Both the position numbers and the translations under genes were made by a program. From Allobosea sp. Root381 (lineage in GTDB: Bacteria; Pseudomonadota; Alphaproteobacteria; Rhizobiales; Beijerinckiaceae), in contig NZ_LMJT01000023.1 in NCBI RefSeq assembly GCF_001429395.1, positions 141,631 through 205,630 on the forward strand: DNA of 64,000 bases. The letters are read 5' to 3'. This document shows, in pieces, positions 19,001 to 28,523 of this stretch. Each line of letters opens with the position of its first letter. Position 1 is the stretch's first letter. Below the pieces are notes generated by a model. That model made no database searches. It was given only the letters and a program-made list of their open reading frames with translations, and was not told where the DNA came from.

Positions 19001-19636
19001 TCCGAGAACGGCGGCTCGCTCCTGCGCTTCGTCGATCTCTATCGTCGCGCCTATGGCGGCGACCTCTTCCTGAATCTCGGCCCCGGCGATGTCCGGCAGA
19101 GCGGCGAATTGCTGTTCCGCAACTTCGTCGTCCGTGACGAGCCGGCGCTGCGCCGCGTCGTCGGGGACCAGGCGGGGCTGGCCGCGGACCGTGCCGACAA
19201 CACGTCCCCGCCGGTGAAGATCAATGTCAGCGAGGTGCCTTTCACCAAGCTGCGGGCCGAGTTCACCCGCTCGGCGAGCCGCCTCGACATCTCCGACATG
19301 GTGATCTGGGGCCAGCAGGTCGGCTTCACTCTGCAGGGCAATGTCGATTACGGCCGAGACCGGGTCGATATCGCGGGCACCTTCGTGCCGGGCTACGCCT
19401 TCAACAACGCCTTCGCGCAGGTGCCCGTGGTCGGCGCGCTGCTCGGCGGCGGCAGCCAGTATGGCGGGCTCTTCGCCGTGAATTTCCGGATCGCGGGGTC
19501 GGCGAGCGCACCGACCATGTCGATCAACCCGCTCTCGGCGATCGCGCCGGGCATCCTGCGCCGCTTCGTCGATCCGATGGGCGGTACGCCGGCACAGCAG
19601 CCGATGCGCCCCGCCCAACCGGTGCCGCAGCGCTGA
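16016..19636 (+). CDS. AsmA/YhdP-like DUF3971 protein (envelope lipid transport candidate)
   Basis: Very large (1206 residues) predicted inner-membrane protein with one membrane segment at about 89-113 and a long periplasmic beta-rich body. The last ~130 residues match the conserved C-terminal AsmA-like module of DUF3971/YhdP (VPFTKLRAEF, DMVIWGQQVGFTLQGNVDY, then a proline-rich tail). E. coli YhdP, TamB and YdbH carry phospholipid between membranes; by homology this could do the same. The start is uncertain: the ATG at 16016 gives an unusually polar 88-residue leader, and a GTG or TTG start closer to the membrane segment is possible. It is monocistronic between bcp and tyrS. Confidence 0.82.
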   Translation: MLECGTRLAKAAACRIGQPGGIDVSSYTAGLRQWPLPGVIRLATDVRLERIDKALLEQDANRPDAASTAAATPVRADCDVAAVTRRAKAGLVTIAVAVVVALITLAGSAAMLLVTGMVPLSGLEGRIADAIEERLGQDWSVEAAAAELGRIDGHAQLRVRQVAFRHKSGAAIRAPEAILGYEPMALLRGEIRLTSVDLRGVNVRLGVNKDGALIVNADSAPVEAVSPPVLPDTAQWNAFTGVMAAVSILGQGDGLLGALETAGMHGARLTLVDPDGRQKAGFEDVEIRLARGGDRGTRLTVKGRTGQRWKEFAIDLKNDPDGTRRAEIDIVRFEPAEVLALAMGTGGIAVERLPVRGRASLSQSPDGQKAISARIEVLPGTVRFPDGPMPPLTVEAGHVELASSGDLSTIEIKSVALDAGATQLAGTGSVQAEDGAWRSRFQLTGQLAGVDSDPPVPVDAIRGDLRIDPRTSEVRIDALSVQGPSIQAEGSGLIQQVGGSPLQRFSILATDSDPRAALAVWPRWTSPDVHGTLSRQLLSGHVASLRVDMDLPPEDHARLLKGAGIPDNALSVVIDASQVRFQPGPGLPPLVNATVTGRTTGRSVRLAIPQATAELGDGRQLQVSEGSFEIAETWGKRTPARAAFRSSGSMEALAALFAFPALKEFAPASLDPTGLRGTSDLKSVVDLALVDDPRPGEITVASSGTLSGVGSDTLLGTEKLDGGNLTVNFDRNGLLVRGEARVGGDKAQVEIKQDARGKGEATLSLTLDNAARQKRGLGPEAGISGPVQVRVVKALGRGVDAPPRVEGDLTKAALDGAIPGLSKPAGRAAKLSFSYVADPEGPNLEDFLFESNPMLIRGTVELNRQNGFESASLSQLRLSAGDNLKVEATRDGSVTKLVVRGAVADVRPFIRDLQSASGPPARGDKQAGRGGDVDVDLDVPILTGFNNEAITNATLKLSKRGGDLRSIAFQGRIGRADVTAKQARQGDGGGPIIVQSENGGSLLRFVDLYRRAYGGDLFLNLGPGDVRQSGELLFRNFVVRDEPALRRVVGDQAGLAADRADNTSPPVKINVSEVPFTKLRAEFTRSASRLDISDMVIWGQQVGFTLQGNVDYGRDRVDIAGTFVPGYAFNNAFAQVPVVGALLGGGSQYGGLFAVNFRIAGSASAPTMSINPLSAIAPGILRRFVDPMGGTPAQQPMRPAQPVPQR

Positions 19637-19696
19637 GAAGACCCCTGCACCTGACGGGGCGGGGTGGGCTCGTTCCGGGACGGGCGCCGCGGCCGC

Positions 19697-20941
19697 CTAT
19701 TCCGGCCGCAGCAGGATGTGCTTCTTCTTGCCGAAGGAGAGCTTGACGACGCCGTCCCCGGACAAGTCCGCGGCGGAGAGCGCCGCCCGTTCATCGGTGA
19801 CCACGGCGTCGTTGACGCGCAGGCCGCCGGCCTTGACCTGGCGCCTCGCCTCGCCGGTGGAGGGCACCAGCCCGGCCTTGACGAAGGCGGTCAGCACGCC
19901 AAACCCCGCCTCGTACTCTGTGCGCGGGATCGAGATGCTCGGCAGATCGGCGGCAAGCGCGCCTTCCTCGAAGGTCTTGCGCGCGGTCTCGGCAGCGGCC
20001 TCGGCAGCCTCTCTGCCGTGCAGCAGGGCCGTCACCTCGGTGGCCAGCACCTTCTTGGCCTCGTTGATCTCGGCGCCGCCCAGCGTTTCCAGCCGCGCGA
20101 TCTCGGCCAGCGGCAGCTTGGTGAAGAGCTTGAGGAAGCGGCCGACATCGGCATCCTCGGTGTTGCGCCAGTACTGCCAGAACTCGAACACCGGCAGCAG
20201 CTCGGAATCGAGCCAGACGGCGCCGAAAGCGGTCTTGCCCATCTTGGCGCCCGACGCCGTGGTCAGCAGCGGCGAAGTCAACGCGAAGAGCTGAACGTCG
20301 GACATGCGGTGGCCGAGATCGATGCCGTTGACGATGTTGCCCCACTGGTCGGAGCCGCCCATCTGCAGGATGCAGCCGGTGCGCTTGTTCAGCTCGACGA
20401 AGTCGTAGGCCTGCAGGATCATGTAGTTGAATTCGAGGAAGGACAGCGACTGCTCGCGGTCGAGCCGCGTCTTCACGCTGTCGAAGGACAGCATGCGGTT
20501 GACCGAGAAGTGCCGGCCGACATCGCGCAGGAACTCGAGGTAATTCAGCCCGAGCAGCCAGTCGGCGTTGTTCATCATCGTCGCCGCACCGTCGAAGTCG
20601 AGGTAGCGCGAGAACACCCGGCGGATGCCCTGGAGGTTGTCCTCGATCGTCTCGGGCGTGAGGAGCTTGCGCGCCTCGTCCTTGAAGGAGGGGTCACCCA
20701 CCATGGTGGTGCCGCCGCCCATCAGCGCGATCGGCCTGTGGCCGGTCTCCTGCATCCAGTGCAGCATCATGATCTGCATGAGATGCCCAACATGCAGCGA
20801 GACGGCCGTCGCATCATAGCCGATATAGGCCGTGATCGGACCTTTGACCGCGGCGGCGTCGAGCCCCTCCGGGTCGGAGATCTGGTGGACGAAGCCGCGC
20901 TCGGAGAGGGTGCGCAGGAAGTCGGACTTGAAATGGGTCAT
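19697..20941 (-). CDS. tyrS: Tyrosyl-tRNA synthetase
   Basis: Charges tRNA(Tyr). The 414 residues form a complete class I synthetase. The HIGH motif appears as HVGH (SLHVGHLMQ) and the KMSKS loop as KMGKT ([13 protein letters not shown]), the bacterial TyrRS form. The C-terminal S4-like RNA-binding domain is at about 350-412 ([18 protein letters not shown]). It converges with the AsmA-like gene, with 60 bases between stops. Confidence 0.98.
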   Translation of the reverse strand: MTHFKSDFLRTLSERGFVHQISDPEGLDAAAVKGPITAYIGYDATAVSLHVGHLMQIMMLHWMQETGHRPIALMGGGTTMVGDPSFKDEARKLLTPETIEDNLQGIRRVFSRYLDFDGAATMMNNADWLLGLNYLEFLRDVGRHFSVNRMLSFDSVKTRLDREQSLSFLEFNYMILQAYDFVELNKRTGCILQMGGSDQWGNIVNGIDLGHRMSDVQLFALTSPLLTTASGAKMGKTAFGAVWLDSELLPVFEFWQYWRNTEDADVGRFLKLFTKLPLAEIARLETLGGAEINEAKKVLATEVTALLHGREAAEAAAETARKTFEEGALAADLPSISIPRTEYEAGFGVLTAFVKAGLVPSTGEARRQVKAGGLRVNDAVVTDERAALSAADLSGDGVVKLSFGKKKHILLRPE

Positions 20942-21062
20942 GGCGGAGCGATCTGGATTTTGTCGGTTCGCCGTCGTCTAGAACATGTTCCGCCAAAGTG
21001 GAAACCGGCATTGTGCCGAGAATGGCATCGTCCGGCGGTTTCGAGCCGCGGTCATGGCCGGT

Positions 21063-21245
21063 CTACAGGCCGGGGCGGCTCAGCCAGAGCCTGCCCGGCG
21101 CGCGCGGGTCCGGCTCCTCGACCATGTCGCGATGGAGGCCGAGATCCCGCAAGGCTTGGTCATCGAGGTCGGCGATCTCTTGCTGATCCTGCAACGCGGC
21201 CCGGCGTTGCCAGAAGCGGCGCCAGCGCCGGGCAAGCCGCGTCAT
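21063..21245 (-). CDS. DUF1127 (YjiS-like) small protein
   Basis: A 60-residue arginine-rich protein of the DUF1127 family, seen in the pattern LARRWRRFWQRRAALQ followed by DLDDQALRDLGLHRD. The start at ATG 21245 is fixed by GGAGAGG five bases upstream; the longer in-frame opening to 21302 lacks such a site. DUF1127 proteins are small RNA-binding or stress-related proteins in Alphaproteobacteria, with roles in RNA turnover and phosphate or carbon metabolism; the role here is unknown. It is divergent from a LysR-type gene with a palindrome between them. Confidence 0.8.
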   Translation of the reverse strand: MTRLARRWRRFWQRRAALQDQQEIADLDDQALRDLGLHRDMVEEPDPRAPGRLWLSRPGL

Positions 21246-21390
21246 CGAGACCTCTCCGTCGCCAACACGGTCGTCGGCCGCCGTCGCTGAGATGCATGCC
21301 ATGGTCTGTTCCTCGGGAGGCGGGCAAGAGCGCCCGCTCTGTCGAGGTGGAATCTGGCCGAGGCGACGCGCTGCCGCAAAGCGGAAGATT

Positions 21391-21411
21391 GCTGTCTGCC
21401 ATTAAGACAGC
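21391..21411. promoter_or_regulatory. LysR-type operator candidate (GCTGTC-N9-GACAGC)
   Basis: A perfect 6-bp inverted repeat, arms 21391-21396 and 21406-21411, ending 12 bases before the LysR start codon. It has the dyad shape of a LysR-type autoregulatory site in the gap shared with the DUF1127 gene. Binding is inferred from position. Confidence 0.55.
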
Positions 21412-21423
21412 TTATGCTTCGGC

Positions 21424-22374
21424 ATGGCCGTCACGCCCTCGCCGTTGAAGTTGCCCCCTCTCGCGGCCGTCCGGGTCTTCGAGGCGGCGGCGCGACATCA
21501 GAACTTCACCCGCGCCGCCGAGGAACTCGGTATGACCCAGGCCGCGGTGAGCTACCAGATCAGGCTGCTTGAGGACCGGGTGGGTGCCGCCCTGTTCGTG
21601 CGTCAGCCGCGGCAGGTCGTGCTGACGCCGCTGGGGCACCGCCTGGCGGGGCCGGTTGCGAGGGCGCTCGGTGACATCGGCACGGTGTTTCGCGAGATAT
21701 GCGAGGATAACCAGGCGACGCTGACGATCTCGGCCCTGCAGACCATGGCGATCACCTGGCTGTCGCCGCGCCTCGCACAGTTCCAGATCGAGAACCCGCA
21801 ATTCGACGTCCGTGTCCGGACATCCCAGCACCTGGTCGATTTTGGCACGGAGGCCGTCGACCTCGCACTGCGCTACGGGCCGGGCGGTTGGCCGGGCGTG
21901 GCGTCCGACAAGCTTTTCGAATGCCATTACGCGCCGCTATGCGCGCCGGAGCTGCGCGAGCGGCTGCAATTGCGCGAGCCCGCCGACCTGTTGCGAGCGC
22001 CGCTCCTCAGCCCGGGTGATACGAGCTGGCGGGTCTGGTTCGCCGATGTCGGCATCGATTCCTGGAAGGCAGCAGGTCGGGCAATGACCCTGGAAATGCA
22101 GGCGATGAACATTCAGGCGGCGCTGCGCGGTCACGGCGTCGCCATGGCTGTGCCGGAGCTCTTCGCCTACGACATCGCCGCCGGCAGGCTCGTCTTCGCG
22201 GTCGAGCATGCCGTCCGCGACGACTGGGCCTACTGGGTCGTCTACCCGCCGACGCGCCAGCGCGAGCGCAAGATCAGGCTGTTTCGCGACTGGATCCTGG
22301 GCGAAGCGAAGGCGGCGAGCATGATGCTGCCCATGATTGCGGGAAGCCGGGGCCTGACGGTCCCGGCCTCCTGA
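21424..22374 (+). CDS. LysR-family transcriptional regulator (GcvA-like)
   Basis: A 316-residue regulator with an N-terminal winged helix (LAAVRVFEAAARHQNFTRAA then LGMTQAAVSYQI, residues 12-50) and a periplasmic-binding-like effector domain from about 95. The PLAAVRVFEAAARH start and TRAAEELGMTQAAVS helix resemble the GcvA/VtlR group. Brucella VtlR activates small DUF1127 genes, and here a DUF1127 gene is divergent from it. Effector unknown. It ends nine bases before the convergent alpha/beta hydrolase stop. Confidence 0.9.
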   Translation: MAVTPSPLKLPPLAAVRVFEAAARHQNFTRAAEELGMTQAAVSYQIRLLEDRVGAALFVRQPRQVVLTPLGHRLAGPVARALGDIGTVFREICEDNQATLTISALQTMAITWLSPRLAQFQIENPQFDVRVRTSQHLVDFGTEAVDLALRYGPGGWPGVASDKLFECHYAPLCAPELRERLQLREPADLLRAPLLSPGDTSWRVWFADVGIDSWKAAGRAMTLEMQAMNIQAALRGHGVAMAVPELFAYDIAAGRLVFAVEHAVRDDWAYWVVYPPTRQRERKIRLFRDWILGEAKAASMMLPMIAGSRGLTVPAS

Positions 22375-22383
22375 ATTTAGCGC

Positions 22384-23055
22384 TCAGGCGCTTTCCTGCT
22401 CGCTCTTGATGATCTCCGGTCCGACCATACGGTCGAGATAGGTGCCAACCTGCTCCATCAGCACATCGACCTTGCCGTCGAAGAAGTGGTTGGCGCCTTC
22501 GACCACCGTGTGCTCGATCTGGATGCCCTTCTGGGTCTTCACCTTCTCGATCACCGCCATGACCTCCTTGACCGGCGCGACACGGTCTTCCGAGCCGTGC
22601 ACGAACAGGCCGGAGGAGGGGCAGGGTGCCAGGAAGGAGAAGTCGTAGCGGTTCGCCATCGCCGCGATCGACATGAAGCCCTCGATCTCGGGGCGGCGCA
22701 TCAGGAGCTGCATGCCGATCCAGGCGCCGAAGGAGACGCCGGAAATCCAGCAGCTCTTGGCTTCCGGGTTCAGTGCCTGCATCCAGTCGAGCGCGGCCGC
22801 GGCATCCGAGAGCTCGCCCGCGCCATGGTCGAACTGGCCCTGGCTGCGGCCGACGCCGCGGAAGTTGAAGCGCAGCGCCGAGAAGCCGCGATTCACGAAG
22901 GTGTAGAACAGGTTGTAGACGATCTGGTTGTTCATCGTCCCGCCGAATTGCGGGTGCGGGTGCAGGATGATCGCGAGAGGTGCGCCGCGCTTCTTGGCGG
23001 GCTGGTAGCGGCCCTCGATCCGGCCGGCCGGTCCGTTGAAAATAACCTCGGGCAT
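22384..23055 (-). CDS. Alpha/beta hydrolase (COG2945-like)
   Basis: A 223-residue serine hydrolase of unknown substrate. I start at ATG 23055 (MPEVIFNGPAGRIEGRY), preceded by AAAGG; the longer frame adds a leader not expected in this group. The fold is visible: IILHPHPQFGGTMNN (oxyanion region), nucleophile elbow SGVSFGAW, the acidic residue in VHGSEDRVAP, and His in EGANHFFDG. Members are usually cytoplasmic esterase-like proteins. It is divergent from the cysteine desulfurase/suf cluster, sharing a 302-base gap. Confidence 0.88.
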   Translation of the reverse strand: MPEVIFNGPAGRIEGRYQPAKKRGAPLAIILHPHPQFGGTMNNQIVYNLFYTFVNRGFSALRFNFRGVGRSQGQFDHGAGELSDAAAALDWMQALNPEAKSCWISGVSFGAWIGMQLLMRRPEIEGFMSIAAMANRYDFSFLAPCPSSGLFVHGSEDRVAPVKEVMAVIEKVKTQKGIQIEHTVVEGANHFFDGKVDVLMEQVGTYLDRMVGPEIIKSEQESA

Positions 23056-23138
23056 CGTCTTGTCGCCTTTTGTTGGGTCGGAGCCATCGAAAGCCGGCCG
23101 AAAGGCAGGAAACAGCCTGCCTAATCGCCCGATCACCC

Positions 23139-23168
23139 TTGACGGCTCCGCCGGTCGCGCCCTACATC
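23139..23168 (+). promoter_or_regulatory. Candidate sigma-70 promoter of the suf operon
   Basis: TTGACG at 23139-23144 and TACATC at 23163-23168 with an 18-base spacer. Transcription would start about 23175, inside the Irr box. The rest of the 302-base gap 23056-23357 shows no gene; it holds this promoter, the Irr box, a long leader and, for the divergent hydrolase, no clear promoter that I can pick out. Confidence 0.55.
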
Positions 23169-23174
23169 AAGCGC

Positions 23175-23189
23175 TTAGAATGGTTCTAA
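23175..23189. promoter_or_regulatory. Irr box (iron control element) upstream of suf
   Basis: Perfect inverted repeat TTAGAA-TGG-TTCTAA. It matches the core of the rhizobial Irr/ICE consensus TTTAGAA-N3-TTCTAAA. It begins six bases after the candidate -10 and so covers the expected transcription start, a repressor position. In rhizobia Irr represses iron-consuming pathways under iron limitation. Confidence 0.75.
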
Positions 23190-23357
23190 CGGCCGTGAAC
23201 AAGGCGGGAACGTGTAGTGGGTGCCGATCGTCAGGCGCCGCATTCGTTCCCGGCCCCGGCCGGTTTGGACGGGCGGCTATAGCACGGCGCAGGGGTGCGA
23301 ATTCAAGCATTTCGTGCCTGCCGCCTTCCAGGGTGCAACAAGGGAGCAATCGGGATC

Positions 23358-24563
23358 GTGACAGTGTCCGCCCGCGCTTATCTCGACCATAACGCCACCA
23401 CCCCGGCGCGTCCCGAGGTGGTCGAGGCGATGGTGCGCGCGCTGGCGATGCCGGGCAATCCCTCCTCCGTCCATGCTGAAGGCCGGGCGGCGCGCGCCGC
23501 GCTCGAACGGGCACGCGGGCAGGTGGCGGCGCTCGTGGGCGCCAAAGCGACGAACGTCGTCTTCACCAGCGGCGGCACCGAGGCCAACGCGACGATCCTC
23601 GCGCCCGGATTGATGGATTGCGACGGTGGCCGCGATTGCGTGCGCATCCCGGCGACGCTTCTGCTGCATGGCGCGACCGAGCATCCTTGCGTGCGCGACG
23701 GGCACCGCTTCCGGGTCGATGCGGCCGAGGCGGTTCCCGTCGATGCGAGCGGCCTTGCCGATCTGGGCTGGCTGTCCGCACGGCTCGAGCGCTTTGCGGC
23801 GGAGAATCCCGGCGCACGGGCGCTTGTCTCGCTGCATCTCGCCAACAACGAGACCGGCGTGATCCAGCCGATCGCCGAGGCTGCAGCGATCACGCGGCGC
23901 TTCGGAGCGCTGCTGCATAGCGACGCCGTGCAGGCAGCCGGCAAGATCGCGGTCGACATCGAGGCGCTGGGCGTCGATGTGCTGACGCTGTCCGCCCACA
24001 AGCTCGGCGGGCCGAAGGGAGTCGGCGCCATCGTCTTCCGCACCGGAGCCCTCGAACTCGCCGACAAACCGTTGCGCGGCGGCGGGCAGGAGCGCGGCTG
24101 GCGCTCCGGGACCGAGAATGTGGCGGGCATCGTAGGCTTCGGCGCGGCGGCGGAAATCGCCTTGACTGCGCTTGTGGGCGAGGGCGCGCGCCTGTCTGCT
24201 CTGCGCAACCGGCTCGAGGACGGCCTGCTCGCGCTCTCCCCGGAAAGCTCGATCTTCGGCCGCGCCGCGCCGCGGCTGCCGAATACCAGTGCCTTCGCCA
24301 CGCCCGGCCTGATGGCAGAGACAACGCTGATCAAGCTCGATCTGGCGGGCGTCGCGCTCTCGTCGGGCTCGGCCTGCTCGTCGGGCAAGGTCCGGCGCTC
24401 GCATGTGTTGACCGCCATGGGCGTCGACCCTGCCATGAGCACAGGGGCCTTGCGGGCATCCCTCGGATGGACCACCTCCGGGGCTGAGATCGACCATTTC
24501 CTCGCGGCCTACGCGAAAGCGCTGACCGCGCAATCCGATCGGAGCGCCCGGGCGGCCGCCTGA
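23358..24563 (+). CDS. Cysteine desulfurase, NifS/IscS type (SufS2)
   Basis: PLP enzyme removing sulfur from cysteine for Fe-S assembly. I choose GTG 23358 (401 residues, MTVSARAYLDHNATTPARPEV), since the fold starts there and AAGGGAG lies upstream; the frame upstream to 23295 reads as non-family sequence. The PLP Lys is in LSAHKLGGPKG, and the active Cys sits in the long flexible loop SSGSACSSGKV, which is the group I form. It is the first gene of the suf cluster, matching the sufS2-BCD-S1 order known from rhizobia. A second, group II desulfurase lies downstream at 28524. Confidence 0.94.
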   Translation: MTVSARAYLDHNATTPARPEVVEAMVRALAMPGNPSSVHAEGRAARAALERARGQVAALVGAKATNVVFTSGGTEANATILAPGLMDCDGGRDCVRIPATLLLHGATEHPCVRDGHRFRVDAAEAVPVDASGLADLGWLSARLERFAAENPGARALVSLHLANNETGVIQPIAEAAAITRRFGALLHSDAVQAAGKIAVDIEALGVDVLTLSAHKLGGPKGVGAIVFRTGALELADKPLRGGGQERGWRSGTENVAGIVGFGAAAEIALTALVGEGARLSALRNRLEDGLLALSPESSIFGRAAPRLPNTSAFATPGLMAETTLIKLDLAGVALSSGSACSSGKVRRSHVLTAMGVDPAMSTGALRASLGWTTSGAEIDHFLAAYAKALTAQSDRSARAAA

Positions 24564-24623
24564 AGCGTTTCCGCACTACGAAGACCAGACCGGCGGGCCT
24601 TGAACCCGCGACAGGAGATAGAC

Positions 24624-26096
<1,473 letters not shown>

Positions 26097-26102
26097 CTCC
26101 AC

Positions 26103-26184
26103 GTCATGGTCGGGCTTGTACCGACCATCCACGCCTTTCTTTCTCACGTTCAAGTCGTGGATGCTCGGCAGGGCCGAGCATGAC
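26103..26184. repeat. REP/BIME-like palindromic repeat between sufB and sufC
   Basis: An 82-base imperfect inverted repeat. The outer arms start GTCATG and end CATGAC, and inner arms CCATCCACG and CGTGGATG face each other. It fills most of the 113-base sufB-sufC gap. It may act as an mRNA processing or attenuation structure inside the operon. Confidence 0.7.
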
Positions 26185-26209
26185 GCGGCGGAAATCCGGA
26201 CCGGAAACA

Positions 26210-26962
26210 ATGCTCGAAATTCGCAACCTCGTCGTCAAGATCGCCGACGAAGACAAGCAGATCCTCAACGGCCTGAACCTCACCGTCAATGACGGCGAGG
26301 TCGCCGCCATCATGGGGCCGAACGGCTCCGGCAAGTCGACGCTCTCCTATGTCATCGCCGGCAAGGAGGACTACGAGGTCCTCGACGGCGAGATCCTGCT
26401 CAATGGCGAGAACGTGCTGGAGATGGAGGCCGATGCCCGCGCCGCCGCCGGCATCTTCCTCGCCTTCCAGTATCCGCTGGAGATTCCCGGCGTCGCCACC
26501 ATGACCTTCCTGAAGGCGGCGATGAACGCCCAGCGCAAGGCGCGCGGCGAGGACGAGCTTCTGACGCCGGACTTCATCAAGCGCGTGAACGCGGCGGCCG
26601 ATGCGCTGAGCATCGACAAGGCGATGCTGCGGCGTCCGCTCAATGTCGGCTTCTCTGGCGGCGAGAAGAAGCGCATGGAAATCCTTCAGATGGCGCTGCT
26701 TTCGCCCTCCATGTGCATCCTCGACGAGACCGATTCCGGCCTCGACATCGACGCGCTGCGCATCGTCGCCGAGGGCGTCAATGCGCTGCGCGACAAGAGC
26801 CGCGGCTTCCTTGTCATCACCCACTATCAGCGCCTGCTCGACCATATCGTGCCGGACACGGTCCACGTCATGTCGAAGGGCAAGATCGTGAAGACCGGCG
26901 GCAAGGAGCTGGCGCTCGAGCTCGAGAAGAGCGGCTACGCGTCCTATGGGGAGGCGGCCTGA
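26210..26962 (+). CDS. sufC: Fe-S assembly ATPase SufC
   Basis: ABC-type ATPase powering the SufBCD scaffold; cytoplasmic, not a transporter. I start at ATG 26210 (250 residues, [17 protein letters not shown]), the normal SufC N-terminus; the frame to 26180 runs into the repeat. Walker A is GPNGSGKST, the signature is [11 protein letters not shown], and Walker B is [11 protein letters not shown] with the SufC-typical aspartate. Its stop overlaps the sufD start by one base (TGATG). Confidence 0.98.
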   Translation: MLEIRNLVVKIADEDKQILNGLNLTVNDGEVAAIMGPNGSGKSTLSYVIAGKEDYEVLDGEILLNGENVLEMEADARAAAGIFLAFQYPLEIPGVATMTFLKAAMNAQRKARGEDELLTPDFIKRVNAAADALSIDKAMLRRPLNVGFSGGEKKRMEILQMALLSPSMCILDETDSGLDIDALRIVAEGVNALRDKSRGFLVITHYQRLLDHIVPDTVHVMSKGKIVKTGGKELALELEKSGYASYGEAA

Positions 26963-28311
26963 TGTCCGTCATCACCCCGCTCAAGACGGCCGCCGAACAG
27001 GCGCTGAGCGCCCAGTTTGCTGCCGCCAAGGCCGAGCTGCCGGGCGCGCTGACGGTGCGCAAGCTGCGTGAGGACGCCTTCGCCGGCTTCGAGGCGAAGG
27101 GCCTGCCGCATCGCCGGCTGGAGACCTGGCGCTATACCGACCTGCGCTCGCTGCTGCGCGAGGCCGCCCCGCTTGCCGGCGCGGCCGCCGTGACGACTGG
27201 CGTGCACGGGAGGCTGGCCGCGCTGAAGCTGGACGGCGCGCGCCTCGTCCTGATCGATGGCGTGTTCGTGCCTGAACTCTCGACGCTCGAAGGCCTGCCG
27301 GAAGGCCTCGAAGTCCATAGCCTCGCCGATGCGCTGGTGTCGGGCCGCGAGGACATCGCCCGCGTGCTTTCGGGGCCGGGCGTCGCGTCTGACGATTCGG
27401 GCCTGATGCTGAACACGGCGCTCATGCGTGACGGCGTGTTCATCGAGATCGCGGCGGGCATCGAGCTCGCCCAGCCGGTCGCCATCGTCTCGCTGGCTTC
27501 GGGCGATGCCGAGCGCGCTATCTTCCATCGCTCCGTCGTGCTGGCGGGCGAGGGCGTCAAGGCGACGATCGTCGAGATCAGCGAAGGCGCAGGTCGCGCG
27601 GCCTCGCAGATCAACGGCGCCATCGTCTTCGAGACCGGCGACGAGAGCGATGTCCAGCATGTCCGGCTGGTCACGCGTCACGTACCGGAGACCGTGCAGG
27701 TGCAGAGCCTGCTCGCGACGGTCGGCGCGCAGGCCAAGTTCGAGTCCTTCGCGCTGGTCTGCAATGCCGGCACGCTACGTCAGCAGTATTTCGTCCGCTA
27801 TGCCGGCGAACACACCGAGATCGGCCTGCGCGGCGTCAATCTGCTCGGCGGCACCGAGCATTCCGACGTGACGCTGGTGATGGACCATGAGGTGCCCAAC
27901 GGCACGAGCCGCGAGATGTTCAAGTCGATCATCGGCGGAGAAGGCACCGGCGTCTTCCAAGGCAAGGTCATCGTGCGCCAGCATGCGCAGAAGACCGATG
28001 GCAGCATGAAGAGCAACGCGCTGCTGCTCAACGACGGCGCGACCATGTTCAACAAGCCGGAACTCGAGATTTTCGCCGACGACGTCGTCTGCGGCCATGG
28101 CGCGACCGTCGCCCAGATCGACGGCGAGCAGCTCTTCTACCTGATGGCGCGCGGCTTGCCGCGTGCGCAGGCCGAGGCGCTGGTGCTGCAGGCCTTCGCC
28201 GGCGAGGCGGTCGAATTCGTGCAGGATGAGGCGCTGCGCGACCTCGTCATGGCCGAGGTCGAAGCGTGGCTCGGTGCTCGTGAAGCGTCCTCCGTGGTGA
28301 GTGCCGTCTGA
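26962..28311 (+). CDS. sufD: Fe-S assembly scaffold subunit SufD
   Basis: Partner of SufB in the SufBCD complex, required for iron acquisition during cluster building. The 449 residues start at the ATG that shares its A with the sufC stop. N-terminal RRLETWRYTDLRSLL and C-terminal DDVVCGHGATVAQIDGEQL, LMARGLPRAQAEALV, are SufD hallmarks. The stop overlaps the tautomerase start by one base, so sufC, sufD and the tautomerase gene are translationally coupled. Confidence 0.97.
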   Translation: MSVITPLKTAAEQALSAQFAAAKAELPGALTVRKLREDAFAGFEAKGLPHRRLETWRYTDLRSLLREAAPLAGAAAVTTGVHGRLAALKLDGARLVLIDGVFVPELSTLEGLPEGLEVHSLADALVSGREDIARVLSGPGVASDDSGLMLNTALMRDGVFIEIAAGIELAQPVAIVSLASGDAERAIFHRSVVLAGEGVKATIVEISEGAGRAASQINGAIVFETGDESDVQHVRLVTRHVPETVQVQSLLATVGAQAKFESFALVCNAGTLRQQYFVRYAGEHTEIGLRGVNLLGGTEHSDVTLVMDHEVPNGTSREMFKSIIGGEGTGVFQGKVIVRQHAQKTDGSMKSNALLLNDGATMFNKPELEIFADDVVCGHGATVAQIDGEQLFYLMARGLPRAQAEALVLQAFAGEAVEFVQDEALRDLVMAEVEAWLGAREASSVVSAV

Positions 28312-28520
28312 TGCCTTACGTCAATCTCCAGATCACCAAGGGCGCGACCCGCGAGCAGAAGGCGGAAATCGTCAAGGATTTCACGCAGACGCTGGTGCGG
28401 GTGCTCGGCAAGAACCCACAGAACACCCATATCGTGATCCAGGAGATCGAGCGCGAGGATTGGGGCCATGGCGGCGAGCTCGTCGCCGACAAGGCACCGA
28501 GCCCTCCCGGAAAGGCCTGA
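28311..28520 (+). CDS. 4-oxalocrotonate tautomerase-like protein inside the suf operon
   Basis: A 69-residue protein of the small tautomerase superfamily. The mature N-terminus would be Pro (MPYVNLQITKG), the catalytic base of the family, with an alpha-helix (TREQKAEIVKDFTQTLVRVLG) and NTHIVIQEIEREDWGHGG after it. Both ends fit an operon gene: the start overlaps the sufD stop by one base, and sufS begins three bases after its stop. Tautomerases are not part of the canonical SUF machinery, so its role here is unknown. It could act on a PLP or sulfur-related metabolite, or simply be co-transcribed. Confidence 0.88.
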   Translation: MPYVNLQITKGATREQKAEIVKDFTQTLVRVLGKNPQNTHIVIQEIEREDWGHGGELVADKAPSPPGKA

Positions 28521-28523
28521 TCC

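Noticed and set aside
23358-24563. NifS as a sign of nitrogen fixation
   Set aside because: The gene belongs to the suf operon and no nif gene is present; NifS-like desulfurases are general.
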